DNA of 37,254 bases from Chloroflexi bacterium GWC2_73_18 (GCA_001794945.1 MGMJ01000014.1:1-37254), one strand, 5' to 3'; counted from the stretch's first letter, positions 7,713-16,540 are shown. Translations and numbers: made by a program. Notes: a model not told the origin generated them from the letters alone.

Positions 7713-8555
7713 ATGCCCGCCACCTACGCCCGGCCGGAACTGCTCGCCAGCGTCGAGTGGCTCGCCGAGAACCTCGGCCGCCCGGGCATCCGCGTCGTCG
7801 ACTGCCGCTGGCGTCCCGACGGGTCGGCGTCGCAGGTCTACGCCACCGGCCACGTGCCCGGTGCCGCCCACCTGGATTGGGCCACCGAGCTGGTCGATCG
7901 CGACGACCCCGTCCCGGTCCAGCTCGCCGGGCCGGAGGCGTTCGCCGCGGCGGTCGCCCGCGCCGGGATCGGGGACGGCTCGACGGGGGTCCTCTACGAC
8001 GATGTGGCGAGCCTCTACGCGGCGCGCGTCTGGTGGAGCCTGCGCGCCTACGGCTTCACCTCGGCACGGGTCCTCGACGGCGGCTATCCCCGCTGGGAGG
8101 CGCAGGGACTGGAGGCCTCGAACGCGCTGGTGACACCCGAGCCGGCGACCTTCACGCCGCGGGCCGACCTGCGCATCCGGCTCACCGCCTCCGACGTGCG
8201 CGCGCTCCTCGGTGCCGACGACGTCGAGCTGGTGGACACGCGGGCGCCGGCCGAATACCGCGGCCAGGGCGGCAACGCCAGGCGGCTGGGGCACATCCCG
8301 GGCGCGCTCAACGTCCCGGTGGCCCGGATGACGACGCAGGGGACGGGGCTCTTCCGCTCGCCCGACGAGATCCGGCGGGCGCTCAACGGGGCGGGGCTGA
8401 CGCGCGGCCGGCGCATCGTCGTCTACGACGGGTCGGGCGTCGGGGCGGCCAAGATGGCGCTGGTGCTGGCCCTCCTCGGCTACGACGACGTCGCCGTCTA
8501 CGACGGCGGCTGGGCCGAGTGGGGCAACCGCCTCGACCTGCCGGTGGAGCGCTAG
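7713..8555 (+). CDS. tandem rhodanese-domain protein (sulfurtransferase-like), catalytic Cys apparently replaced by Asp
   Basis: GHVPGAAHLDW, VLDGGYPRWEAQG, VDTRAPAEYRGQGGNARRLGHIPGALNVP, YDGSGVGAAKMALVLALLGYDDVAVYDGGWAEWGN. Confidence 0.9.
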   Translation: MPATYARPELLASVEWLAENLGRPGIRVVDCRWRPDGSASQVYATGHVPGAAHLDWATELVDRDDPVPVQLAGPEAFAAAVARAGIGDGSTGVLYDDVASLYAARVWWSLRAYGFTSARVLDGGYPRWEAQGLEASNALVTPEPATFTPRADLRIRLTASDVRALLGADDVELVDTRAPAEYRGQGGNARRLGHIPGALNVPVARMTTQGTGLFRSPDEIRRALNGAGLTRGRRIVVYDGSGVGAAKMALVLALLGYDDVAVYDGGWAEWGNRLDLPVER

Positions 8556-8559
8556 GGAC

Positions 8560-9291
8560 TCAGCGCGGGAGGTCGCGCCAGGGGTCGTTCGAGACGGTGC
8601 CCTCGCTCACCGGGCCTGCCTCGGCGCCCGAACCTGCCTCGCCGCCCGACCTGCCCGCCAGGTCGGCCGCCGGCCACGCCGAGGCGCCGGGGGCGCTACC
8701 CTCCTCAGGAGCGGAGCCCGGCGCGGCGCCGGGCGACGGCGCGACGGCCTCCTCGGTCGCCCCGGGGAGCCCCGCCCAGACGTCGTGCTCCTCGTACGGC
8801 GCGAAGATGTGGGCCCGGGAGTGGTTCACGGCGAGCATCTGGGCGTGGGTCCGCGGCTCGCCCAGCCGGTCGGACCAGAAGGTCGCCTCGGTGATCGGGA
8901 TGAAACGCCCGACCAGCTCGTGGAGACCCGTGCGCAGGTCGTACTCGGCGACGAGGTGGATCCGCCCGGTGATGCGGAACGGGGGCACGACGATGAGCGC
9001 CTGCTCGGGGACCTTGATCGTGCGCAGCTCGGGCATCGGCTGCACCGGCGTATCGGCGACGCCGAACAGGACGGTCTCGAGGTTGATCTGGGCGAACGGG
9101 GCCCGCTCGATCATGGCGCGCGACCCGAACTCGTCGATCGTGACGTCCTCGAGGACGAGGAACGCGTGCTCCGCCCCGTTGAGGACGTCCGAGAGGCGGT
9201 GCTGGCGCGTCCGCACGCTCCCGCGGGCGACGTAGCTGTCCGTGTAGAGGGTGACCGGGGTGAGCGTTTCCATACCGACCTGGCCGAACAT
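8560..9291 (-). CDS. conserved hypothetical protein
   Basis: MFGQVGMETLTPVTLYTDSYVARGSVRTRQHRLSDVLNGAEHAFLVLEDVTIDEFGSR...VPPFRITGRIHLVAEYDLRTGLHELVGRFIPITEATFWSD; TATCCT 6 nt upstream of ATG. Confidence 0.75.
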   Translation of the reverse strand: MFGQVGMETLTPVTLYTDSYVARGSVRTRQHRLSDVLNGAEHAFLVLEDVTIDEFGSRAMIERAPFAQINLETVLFGVADTPVQPMPELRTIKVPEQALIVVPPFRITGRIHLVAEYDLRTGLHELVGRFIPITEATFWSDRLGEPRTHAQMLAVNHSRAHIFAPYEEHDVWAGLPGATEEAVAPSPGAAPGSAPEEGSAPGASAWPAADLAGRSGGEAGSGAEAGPVSEGTVSNDPWRDLPR

Positions 9292-9447
9292 GCCCGAAGG
9301 ATAGCGGCCGCGGCCGGTCGGCGTCATGGTCCATCGCGGCCGGACGCGACATCCGCGGTGCACGTCGGCACCGGGCGGCGGATCCTGGTCCCCTGGTTGT
9401 TGCGCTGGAAACACCACGCGGCCCAGGGGGCGCCTGCCCGGCCGCCG

Positions 9448-11169
9448 CTACCGGTTCTCGCCCGCCCGAACCGCCGAGGTGACGAGGAAGCGCGCCCCGT
9501 GCTGGAGCCCGTCGTGGAGGGCACGCACCGTCTCGAGGGTGTCGATCTCGTCGGGTGACTTGTCGGGCCGCAGCCGGACGATGCGCGGGAAGCGGAGTGC
9601 GAAGCCCGACCGGTGGCGGGTCGAGCGCTGGATGACGTCGAAGGCGACCTCGATGACGACGCTCGGTTCGACGACCCGGTAGCGCCCGTGCCGCTCGACC
9701 GTGTGCGCCTCGAACCAGCGCGTCATCTCGGCGATCTCCGCGTCGGTCAGCCCGGAGTAGGCCTTGCCGATGGTGACCAGCCGCTCCCGCTCGACGTCGC
9801 GCACCGCGAACGTATAGTCGGAGAGGACGCCGTGGCGCCTGCCGTGGCCGACCTCGACGCCGACGACGACGCAGTCGAGCGTGGCCAGCGCCCTCTTCAT
9901 CTTCAGCCAGCCGTAGCCGCGCCGGCCGACCGAGTAGGTGCTCTCGGGGTCCTTCACCATGAGTCCCTCGTTGCCGCGGGCGCGCGCCTCGGTGAAGACC
10001 GTGTCGAGACCGGCGGGGTCGTCGACCCTCACCAGGTGCGAGAGGGCGAAGCGCTCGGGCGGCAGCTCGAGCCGTTCGAGTCGGGCGCGCCGCTCGCGGA
10101 GGGGGAGGCCGAGGAGCGGCTCCGCCGCGCCCCGTCGGGCCCGGCCATCGCGCCCCGTCCCGCGCGCCAGCACGTCGAAGGCGACGTAGATGACCGGTAC
10201 CGACCGGCGGACCGCCTCGGACGGCGCCTTCCGTCCCAGCCGCACCTGGAGCTGCAGGAACGGCAGGACCGCGCCGTCACGGAAGGCGAGGATCTCCCCG
10301 TCGAGGATCCCGTCCCAGGGGAGCGCGGCGGCCCCCTCGACCACCTCGGGGAACTGCCCGGTCACGTCGTGGAGGTCGCGGCTGTAGAGGCGGACGCGGT
10401 CGCCGAGTTTGTGAAGCTGGGCCCGGATCCCGTCGTACTTGTCCTCGACCCAGACCGGGCTGCCGAGCCGCCCGATGATCTCGCCGGCGTCCTCGGCCGG
10501 CGAGGCGAGCATGAAGCGAAGCGGGCGGAAGAGCGTCATGTGCGCGGTCGCCAGGCGGTCGTCGCGGGCGAGGAGCGCCGTCCGGCCGACGTCGCCCAGG
10601 AGCATGCCGGCCCAGCGGACCGCCTCGAGCGGCCGCCCAAAGGCTCGGGCGATCGCGTCCTCGAGCAGGCCCTCGCGCAGGCCGATCCGCAGCTCCCCGG
10701 TCAGTACCTTGACGACGTACTTCGCGGTGAGCGGATCGCATCGGGCGAGGAGGGCGGCGAAGCGGTCGGCCCTGGCGCCGCCGCCCGTGCCGGCGGCGAT
10801 CCCGTCGAAGGCGGCTCCCACCTCGACCAGCGCCGGCGGCTCGCTTGCCGCCCGCCAGCGCCCGGCCGACGCCGCCTCGGCGAGAAGGTCGGAGACCGCC
10901 TGGCCCAGGTCGGACGAGCGGTCGTAGTGACCGGCGAGGGCGCGCGCCGGGGCACCGACGAGCGCTTCGGCGACGGTCACGATGGTCGCCCAGCCGAGCC
11001 CGGCGACCCGCTGGTCGGCCTCCGCGAAGGGACGGCCGGAGAGGTAGACGGCGGCGAGCGGCAGCTCCTCCGGGGCGAGGCCGGCCAGGTACTCGGCCAG
11101 GAGACGCGTCTTCTCGAGCTTGCTCGTCGTGGCGGCGACGCGCTCGGCGGTCTCGCTCCAGCGGCGCAT
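9448..11169 (-). CDS. ATP-dependent DNA ligase (LIG1/archaeal-type architecture)
   Basis: VEDKYDGIRAQLHK (KxDG motif), DLHDVTGQFPEVVEG, WDGILDGEILAF, NEGLMVKDPESTYSVGRRGYGWLKMKR. Confidence 0.95.
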   Translation of the reverse strand: MRRWSETAERVAATTSKLEKTRLLAEYLAGLAPEELPLAAVYLSGRPFAEADQRVAGLGWATIVTVAEALVGAPARALAGHYDRSSDLGQAVSDLLAEAASAGRWRAASEPPALVEVGAAFDGIAAGTGGGARADRFAALLARCDPLTAKYVVKVLTGELRIGLREGLLEDAIARAFGRPLEAVRWAGMLLGDVGRTALLARDDRLATAHMTLFRPLRFMLASPAEDAGEIIGRLGSPVWVEDKYDGIRAQLHKLGDRVRLYSRDLHDVTGQFPEVVEGAAALPWDGILDGEILAFRDGAVLPFLQLQVRLGRKAPSEAVRRSVPVIYVAFDVLARGTGRDGRARRGAAEPLLGLPLRERRARLERLELPPERFALSHLVRVDDPAGLDTVFTEARARGNEGLMVKDPESTYSVGRRGYGWLKMKRALATLDCVVVGVEVGHGRRHGVLSDYTFAVRDVERERLVTIGKAYSGLTDAEIAEMTRWFEAHTVERHGRYRVVEPSVVIEVAFDVIQRSTRHRSGFALRFPRIVRLRPDKSPDEIDTLETVRALHDGLQHGARFLVTSAVRAGENR

Positions 11170-11253
11170 GGACGGAGTCTATCCGGGGCGCAGAGAGGCG
11201 CCCGAGCGCGCGGCCTGCGGTACCATCGGCTCCCTGTGACCGGAGGCGCGGAG

Positions 11254-11889
11254 ATGGCGCGAGAGGACTGGCGCGACGAGCCGATCCACGGGCGATCGGT
11301 CGTGCTGCGCCGCCATCGGCCGGAGAACCTCACCGCCTTCCTGCGCTGGTACGGAGACCCGGAGATCGCGCGGCTGACGCGCTACCACGTCGAGCCGATG
11401 TCGCCGGACGAGATCCGGCGCTACTTCGAGACGCGCGTCCTGAGCTCAGAGACGCTCTCCGGCGCGATCCACCTCGCCGCCGGCGACCGGCTGATCGGGA
11501 CGACGACGTTCAGCCAGCTCGACGGGTCGAACGGCTCGGTGATGTACCACATCACCATCGGTGAGCGCGACGCCTGGGGCCGCGGGTACGGCACCGAGGC
11601 GACCGAGCTGATGCTTCGACTCGCCTTCGAGCGGCTCGGGCTCCACCGCGTCGGGCTGTCGGTCTTCGAGTTCAACGAGCGCGCCATCCGCTCCTACGAC
11701 AAGGCCGGCTTCCGCGTCGACGGGCGGCTGCGCGACGCGATCTGGCGCGACGGGCGCTACTGGGACGAGATCATCATGAGCGTGCTCGAGAACGAGTGGC
11801 GCGAACGGGCCCCGGGGCGGGGACGGGGCGCGCCGGCGAGCCTGCGAGCCGCGACGCCGAGCGGCGCGCGGGCGGCCCGCGGCGCGTAA
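11254..11889 (+). CDS. GNAT family N-acetyltransferase
   Basis: VVLRRHRPENLTAFLRWYGDPEIARLTRY...GYGTEATELMLRLAFERLGLHRVGLSVFEFNERAIRSYDKAGFRVDGRLRDAIWRDGRYWDEIIMSVLE. An alternative GTG start at 11236 is possible. Confidence 0.93.
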   Translation: MAREDWRDEPIHGRSVVLRRHRPENLTAFLRWYGDPEIARLTRYHVEPMSPDEIRRYFETRVLSSETLSGAIHLAAGDRLIGTTTFSQLDGSNGSVMYHITIGERDAWGRGYGTEATELMLRLAFERLGLHRVGLSVFEFNERAIRSYDKAGFRVDGRLRDAIWRDGRYWDEIIMSVLENEWRERAPGRGRGAPASLRAATPSGARAARGA

Positions 11890-12191
11890 CGGCGCGACCG
11901 AGAGAGGGCGTCACGGCCAGCGCGGGCGCCGCCGCCGAAGCGGCGCGGGCGGAGTTCCGGGCGATCCTCGAGGAGAAGGGGCACGCCGTCGATCTCGCGC
12001 GCCGGGCGATGGCGCGGCTCGAGCGGGCCTTCGCCGAGGAGGCACTGGCGCGCACGCCGTTCGTCGACCGGGCGCTTGCCGATCTCCGCGCCGCCCTCGA
12101 CCAGGTGGAGGGCCAGAAGCTCGGCGGCAAGAGCGCCGAGGCGTCGCGCTTCATCCTGCGCGCCATCGCGCGGATGCTCGACGAGGCATAG
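11796..12191 (+). CDS. hypothetical protein (DUF2277/helical-like small protein; family not certain)
   Basis: AAEAARAEFRAILEEKGHAVDLARRAMARLERAFAEEALARTPFVDRALADLRAALDQVEGQKLGGKSAEASRFILRAIARMLDEA; start overlaps the preceding gene. Confidence 0.5.
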   Translation: MARTGPGAGTGRAGEPASRDAERRAGGPRRVTARPREGVTASAGAAAEAARAEFRAILEEKGHAVDLARRAMARLERAFAEEALARTPFVDRALADLRAALDQVEGQKLGGKSAEASRFILRAIARMLDEA

Positions 12192-12264
12192 GAGAGGGCG
12201 GGGTCGCGGATCGGGCGGCCCGGAGGGCGGGCGGACCGCGCGCGGGGGCTCCGACTCCTCCGGC

Positions 12265-12462
12265 TTACGACGGTGGGTCGTTCGACGGAACTCCGACGTC
12301 GCCACGGGACGGCCCGGGCGCCGCCCGAGTTCCTCCGCGGCGCTCGCGCGACCGTATCCCACGAGTGCCCGCCCGCCAGGGGAGCCATCTCGGGCGCCGC
12401 GCAGTCGTCCGTGGGCCCGCCGGGCCGCGCGAGTTCGTTCGTCGAACGACGGTCCGTCGCAA
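12265..12462. repeat. family 1 inverted-arm element, copy A (198 bp)
   Basis: Left arm TTACGACGGTGGGTCGTTCGACGGAA (12265-12290); right arm TTCGTCGAACGACGGTCCGTCGCAA (12438-12462), reverse complement TTGCGACGGACCGTCGTTCGACGAA. Confidence 0.8.
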
Positions 12463-12557
12463 TCACGACGAGGTCGGCGCGGCCCGGGGGTCGAGGCGAC
12501 GGGGCGGCGCTGGCCCCGAGGGCGCGGGGGTCCGGGTCGGGCCGTCGCTGGCCCCGC

Positions 12558-12742
12558 GTTTCCGCGGGATACGAAAGGGCTTCGTGTTACGTGCGGGTGG
12601 GCCGCTCCCGAGCGACCCCCAGGGCGGTGCGAGGCGCGCCGTCACTCGTGAACGGGGGTGCCGACGGCCCGGCCGACATGCCGACGGCCCGGCCGACGTG
12701 CCGTCCCCGCGTAACACGAAGGGGCTTCGTACCCCGTGAAAC
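12558..12742. repeat. family 3 inverted-arm element (185 bp)
   Basis: Left GTTTCCGCGGGATACGAAAGGGCTTCGTGTTACGTGCGGG; right arm reverse complement GTTTCACGGGGTACGAAGCCCCTTCGTGTTACGCGGGGACG. Confidence 0.75.
12659..12703 (+). repeat. 20-bp tandem repeat, about 2.25 copies, inside the family 3 element
   Basis: TGCCGACGGCCCGGCCGACA / TGCCGACGGCCCGGCCGACG / TGCCG. Confidence 0.85.
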
Positions 12743-12802
12743 CTCTCGGGCTGCGCCCTCGACACGGGGCCGCCCGGCCGCGACACGCCCGGGCCGGCCG
12801 CC

Positions 12803-13309
12803 TCAGGCACCCGGCTTGAAGACCATCAGCGCCAGGATCGCCACGAAAAGAACGGCCAGGATCATGCCGCCCTGCTGCGAGCGCTTGACCAGGGCAAGGA
12901 ACTCGGGCGGCGGGCCGCCGGGCGCTCCACCGGGCGGCGGGCCCACGGGGGCTCCCGGCGCCGGCCCGCCCCCCGGGCCTCGCGACGTCAGGGTGATCAT
13001 CCGCAGGAGGACCGACCGCTGGATGATGAGCGCGTAGGCGGCGACGATGACGTAGAGCACGATCGCCACGAGCAACCAGGGCCGGGTCCAGTCGACCTCC
13101 CCGAGGTAGATGAGCCCGACGCCGGTCACCGGCAGGCTGAGCGCGAACGGGTAGACGAGCAGCGTGGAGATCCGCTCGGCGACGCGCAGCGCGAAGTTGC
13201 CGTGCTGCGGCTCCTTGCCGCTCATCGCCCCGACGATGGACAACGCGAACGTCGGCCCGAAGGCGACGATCGCCGCACCGATGTGCAGGAACATGAAGAG
13301 CTGCAGCAT
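12803..13309 (-). CDS. integral membrane protein (DUF2269-like)
   Basis: MLQLFMFLHIGAAIVAFGPTFALSIVGAM...LLVYPFALSLPVTGVGLIYLGEVDWTRPWLLVAIVLYVIVAAYALIIQRS. Confidence 0.75.
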   Translation of the reverse strand: MLQLFMFLHIGAAIVAFGPTFALSIVGAMSGKEPQHGNFALRVAERISTLLVYPFALSLPVTGVGLIYLGEVDWTRPWLLVAIVLYVIVAAYALIIQRSVLLRMITLTSRGPGGGPAPGAPVGPPPGGAPGGPPPEFLALVKRSQQGGMILAVLFVAILALMVFKPGA

Positions 13310-13495
13310 GGAGACCTCCCTCGGCCGTCCGTGGGGGATGTCAGGCGGCTGTGGGACGGCAGGCTAGCACCGCGACCGGCAGACCGGCAACCGCCGCGCG
13401 CGGGCCCCGTCGGTCATCGTCCCGTCATCGATCCGGGACAGGATCGGCTGCGTACGTACACTACGGAGACGACCCGCGAGGAGGCGACTCACCCC

Positions 13496-14098
13496 ATGAT
13501 CGAGAGGCTGCTCGGCCCCAGGCTCTCCGACGAGCAGCGGCAGCGCGTGCCGCCCGGCCAGTACGTGACCGAGAAGTTCCCGGTCCTCCACTACGGCTCG
13601 GTGCCGAACACCGACCTGGCGACCTGGGACTTCCGCGCCTGGGGCGAGGTCTACGGCCCGTTCCGGCTCACCTGGGAGCAGTTCCGGGCGCTGCCGCGCA
13701 AGACGGTCCGCACCGACATCCACTGCGTCACACGATGGACGAAGCTCGACACGACCTGGGAGGGCGTGCCGATCCAGGCCGTCCTCGAGATGGCGCAGGT
13801 GCGCCCGACGGCGACGCACGTGGTCGCCCATTGCGAGCAGGGCTACACCGCCAACCTGCCACTCGAGGTGCTGGACGACGGCGACGTCCTGCTGGCCGAC
13901 ACCTTCGACGGACGGCCCCTCGAGCCCGAGCACGGCTACCCCCTCCGCCTCTTCGTGCCGAAGCGCTACTTCTGGAAGAGCGCCAAGTGGTTGCGCGGCC
14001 TGGAGTTCCTCACCCACGACGTCCTCGGCTTCTGGGAGCGCTACGGGTACAACAACAGCGCCGACCCCTGGAGGGAGGAGCGCTACTCCGAGGAGTAG
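13496..14098 (+). CDS. sulfite oxidase-like molybdopterin-dependent oxidoreductase
   Basis: WDFRAWGEVYGPFRLTWEQFRALPRKTVRTDIHCVTRWTKLDTTWEGVPIQAVLEMAQ...HGYPLRLFVPKRYFWKSAKWLRGLEFL; GAGGAGG before ATG. Confidence 0.92.
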   Translation: MIERLLGPRLSDEQRQRVPPGQYVTEKFPVLHYGSVPNTDLATWDFRAWGEVYGPFRLTWEQFRALPRKTVRTDIHCVTRWTKLDTTWEGVPIQAVLEMAQVRPTATHVVAHCEQGYTANLPLEVLDDGDVLLADTFDGRPLEPEHGYPLRLFVPKRYFWKSAKWLRGLEFLTHDVLGFWERYGYNNSADPWREERYSEE

Positions 14099-14160
14099 GG
14101 AGGCGCCCCGGGGCCGGGCGGGCGGGCGTTCCGGACGGGGCGGGGCGTATCGTACGGCGC

Positions 14161-15267
14161 GTGTCGACCCGTCCCTTCCGCCTCCCTTTCCAGCCGCCGC
14201 TCGAGCCGATGCTGGCCAAGCTCTCGTCGGCGATCCCCGGTGGCGACGGCTGGCTCTACGAGCCGAAGTGGGACGGCTTCCGCGCTATCGTCTTTCGCGA
14301 CGGCGACGAGACGTTCATCCAGAGCCGCGACCTGCGGCCGCTCGACCGCTACTTCCCGGAGCTGGCGCCGGCGCTCCGGGCGGATCTCCCTGAGCGTTGC
14401 GTCCTCGACGGGGAGATCGTCATCCCCGGGCCGCGCGGCCTCGACTTCGAGGCGCTCCTGCTGCGCATCCATCCGGCCGCCTCGCGAGTCGCCATGCTCG
14501 CCGCCGCGACGCCTGCCAGCTTCGTGGCCTGGGACCTGCTGGCCCTCGGCGACGAGGACCTGCGACACGCGCCCCAGGGGGAGCGGCGTGTACGCCTCGA
14601 GCGAGCCCTCGCCGACGTCGCGGCCCCGGTCCACCTGACGCCGGCGACGCGCGACCGCGACGTCGCCCTCGACTGGTTCGATCGTTTCGAGGGTGCCGGC
14701 CTCGACGGCGTCGTCGCCAAGCGGCTCGACGCCCCGTACCAGCCGGGGAAGCGAGCGATGGTCAAGGTGAAGCACGCGCGCACGGCCGACTGCGTCGTGG
14801 CCGGCTTCCGCTGGCACCGCGAGGGGCCGGGGACGCTCATCGGATCGCTCCTCCTTGGCCTCTACGACGAGGGCGGGACGCTCCAGCACGTCGGGATCAC
14901 CGCCAGCTTCACCATGGAGCGGCGCCGCGCCCTCGTCGCCGAGCTGGCGCCGCTGCGCGAGGCGGCGCGTGGCGGCCACCCCTGGGCGGCGTGGGCCGGG
15001 CCGGCTGACGCGTGGACCGACGCAGGCGCCGCGCCACAGCGTCGGCCCGGCGTGACCAGCCGCTGGAACCGCGACCGCGATCTCTCCTGGGAGCCGCTGC
15101 GGGTCGAACGGGTCTGCGAGGTCGCCTTCGACCATCTCCAGGGGCGGCGCTTCCGTCACGCCACGACATTCCTGCGCTGGCGTCCGGACCGCCGCCCGGC
15201 GGACTGCCGATTCGACCAGCTCGAGGAGGTACCGGCCTTCGAGCTGGCCCGGATCCTGAGAGTCTGA
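14161..15267 (+). CDS. ATP-dependent DNA ligase (LigC/LigD ligase-domain type)
   Basis: PMLAKLSSAIPGGDGWLYEPKWDGFRAIVFRDGDETFIQSRD...DGEIVIPGPRGLDFEALLLRIHPA...GLDGVVAKRLDAPYQPGKRAMVKVKHARTADCVVAGF; GTG start. Confidence 0.95.
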   Translation: MSTRPFRLPFQPPLEPMLAKLSSAIPGGDGWLYEPKWDGFRAIVFRDGDETFIQSRDLRPLDRYFPELAPALRADLPERCVLDGEIVIPGPRGLDFEALLLRIHPAASRVAMLAAATPASFVAWDLLALGDEDLRHAPQGERRVRLERALADVAAPVHLTPATRDRDVALDWFDRFEGAGLDGVVAKRLDAPYQPGKRAMVKVKHARTADCVVAGFRWHREGPGTLIGSLLLGLYDEGGTLQHVGITASFTMERRRALVAELAPLREAARGGHPWAAWAGPADAWTDAGAAPQRRPGVTSRWNRDRDLSWEPLRVERVCEVAFDHLQGRRFRHATTFLRWRPDRRPADCRFDQLEEVPAFELARILRV

Positions 15268-15269
15268 TC

Positions 15270-16094
15270 CTAGTTGGCCCGGGAGCGGTCGGACGCGCGG
15301 CCGACGACCAGCGGCAGGAGCCCGCGCCCGAGCAGCTCGATCTCGCGACGGAGCAGGCGGTCGAGCGACCGCAGCCGCAGCTCCGTCGTCGGCGCCTCGA
15401 GGAGCGCCTGGCGGGTCGCCAGGTCGACGATGACCAGGCCGGAGAGGAGGTGGCCGAGTGCGGTCGGGTCGAGCGCGTCGATGGCGGCGGTCCGGTCGGT
15501 CGATGTCGACGAGCCGGTCGAGCGCGACGGCTCGGCCGTCCCGGGTAAGTCGGCGGTGGCTCCGGCGGATCGGGCTGCAGCGGGCGAGTCGGCCGACAAG
15601 ACACCGAGCCTGCCTTCGCGGGCCCGCTGACCCACCTGCCGGAGGTCGAGGTACTCGCGGAAGTGGCGGCCGGCCTCGCGCGCCAGGCGGTGGGCGACCT
15701 GCGGGTCGCCGACCGGCTCATCGAGCAGCGTCACACGGCCGACGAGATAGGGCTCGCGGCCGGCCTCGACGTCGTGGAGGCGGAAACGCGCCGTGCCGAC
15801 CGCCAGCAGGTCCATCCTGCCGTCGGGCAGCCGGGTCACGTCACGGATCGCCGCCAGCGTCCCGACCGGGGCGAGCGCGTGCGGGGCGAGCGCGTGCGGG
15901 GCGAGCGCGTCCGGGGCGAGCGGGACCGCTCCTTCCTCCACCGCGGACCCGCGGTAGAGCAGCACGACCCCGAAGGGCGCCCCCGTGGCGAGGCAGCGCG
16001 CCACCAGGGATCGGTAGCGCTCCTCGAAGACGTGGAGCGGCAGCAGGCCGCCCGGGCAGAGGACGGTGGCGAGGGGGAAGAGGGGGATCTCCAC
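15270..16094 (-). CDS. LON N-terminal (substrate-binding) domain protein without ATPase/protease
   Basis: MEIPLFPLATVLCPGGLLPLHVFEERYRSLVARCLATGAPFGVVLL...RDVTRLPDGRMDLLAVGTARFRL. Confidence 0.9.
   Translation of the reverse strand: MEIPLFPLATVLCPGGLLPLHVFEERYRSLVARCLATGAPFGVVLLYRGSAVEEGAVPLAPDALAPHALAPHALAPVGTLAAIRDVTRLPDGRMDLLAVGTARFRLHDVEAGREPYLVGRVTLLDEPVGDPQVAHRLAREAGRHFREYLDLRQVGQRAREGRLGVLSADSPAAARSAGATADLPGTAEPSRSTGSSTSTDRTAAIDALDPTALGHLLSGLVIVDLATRQALLEAPTTELRLRSLDRLLRREIELLGRGLLPLVVGRASDRSRAN
15867..15922 (+). repeat. 15-bp in-frame tandem repeat (about 3.7 copies) encoding ALAPH/ALAPD units
   Basis: CGGGGCGAGCGCGTG x2, CGGGGCGAGCGCGTC, CGGGGCGAGCG. Confidence 0.9.
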
Positions 16095-16132
16095 CGCCGG
16101 TCAGTCTAGCCCGTGGCGGGCCGGGGTCGCCG

Positions 16133-16540
16133 TCACTCGGGGAGCGGGCTCCCGCAGTACCGGCACTTCGTCGCCTCGGCGAGCACCGACTCGCGGCAGT
16201 GGGGACAGGTCTTCGTCGCCGGGGCCGGCGGTGCCGGCGGCTCCCGGATGAAGGTCCGGTTGATCCAGAACACGGCGAAGGCGACGACGACGAAGCTGAT
16301 CAGGACGTTGACGAAGGCGCCCCAGCGGATCGCCACCTCGGCGGCGTCGCCCGACCCGGCCTGGAGCACGATCACCAGCGAGCTGAAGTCGACGCGCCCG
16401 AGGAGGAGGCCGATCGGCGGCATGACGATGTCGTTCACGAGCGAGTTGACGACGTTGCCGAGGGCGACGCCGATGATGACGCCGATCGCCAGGCCGAGCG
16501 CGTTCGTCTTGAGCAGGAACGCCCGGAAGTCGGAGAGCAT
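16133..16540 (-). CDS. mscL: large-conductance mechanosensitive channel with C-terminal zinc ribbon
   Basis: MLSDFRAFLLKTNALGLAIGVIIGVALGNVVNSLVNDIVMPPIGLLLG...; C-terminal CPHCRESVLAEATKCRYCGSPL; GGAGG upstream. Confidence 0.92.
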   Translation of the reverse strand: MLSDFRAFLLKTNALGLAIGVIIGVALGNVVNSLVNDIVMPPIGLLLGRVDFSSLVIVLQAGSGDAAEVAIRWGAFVNVLISFVVVAFAVFWINRTFIREPPAPPAPATKTCPHCRESVLAEATKCRYCGSPLPE

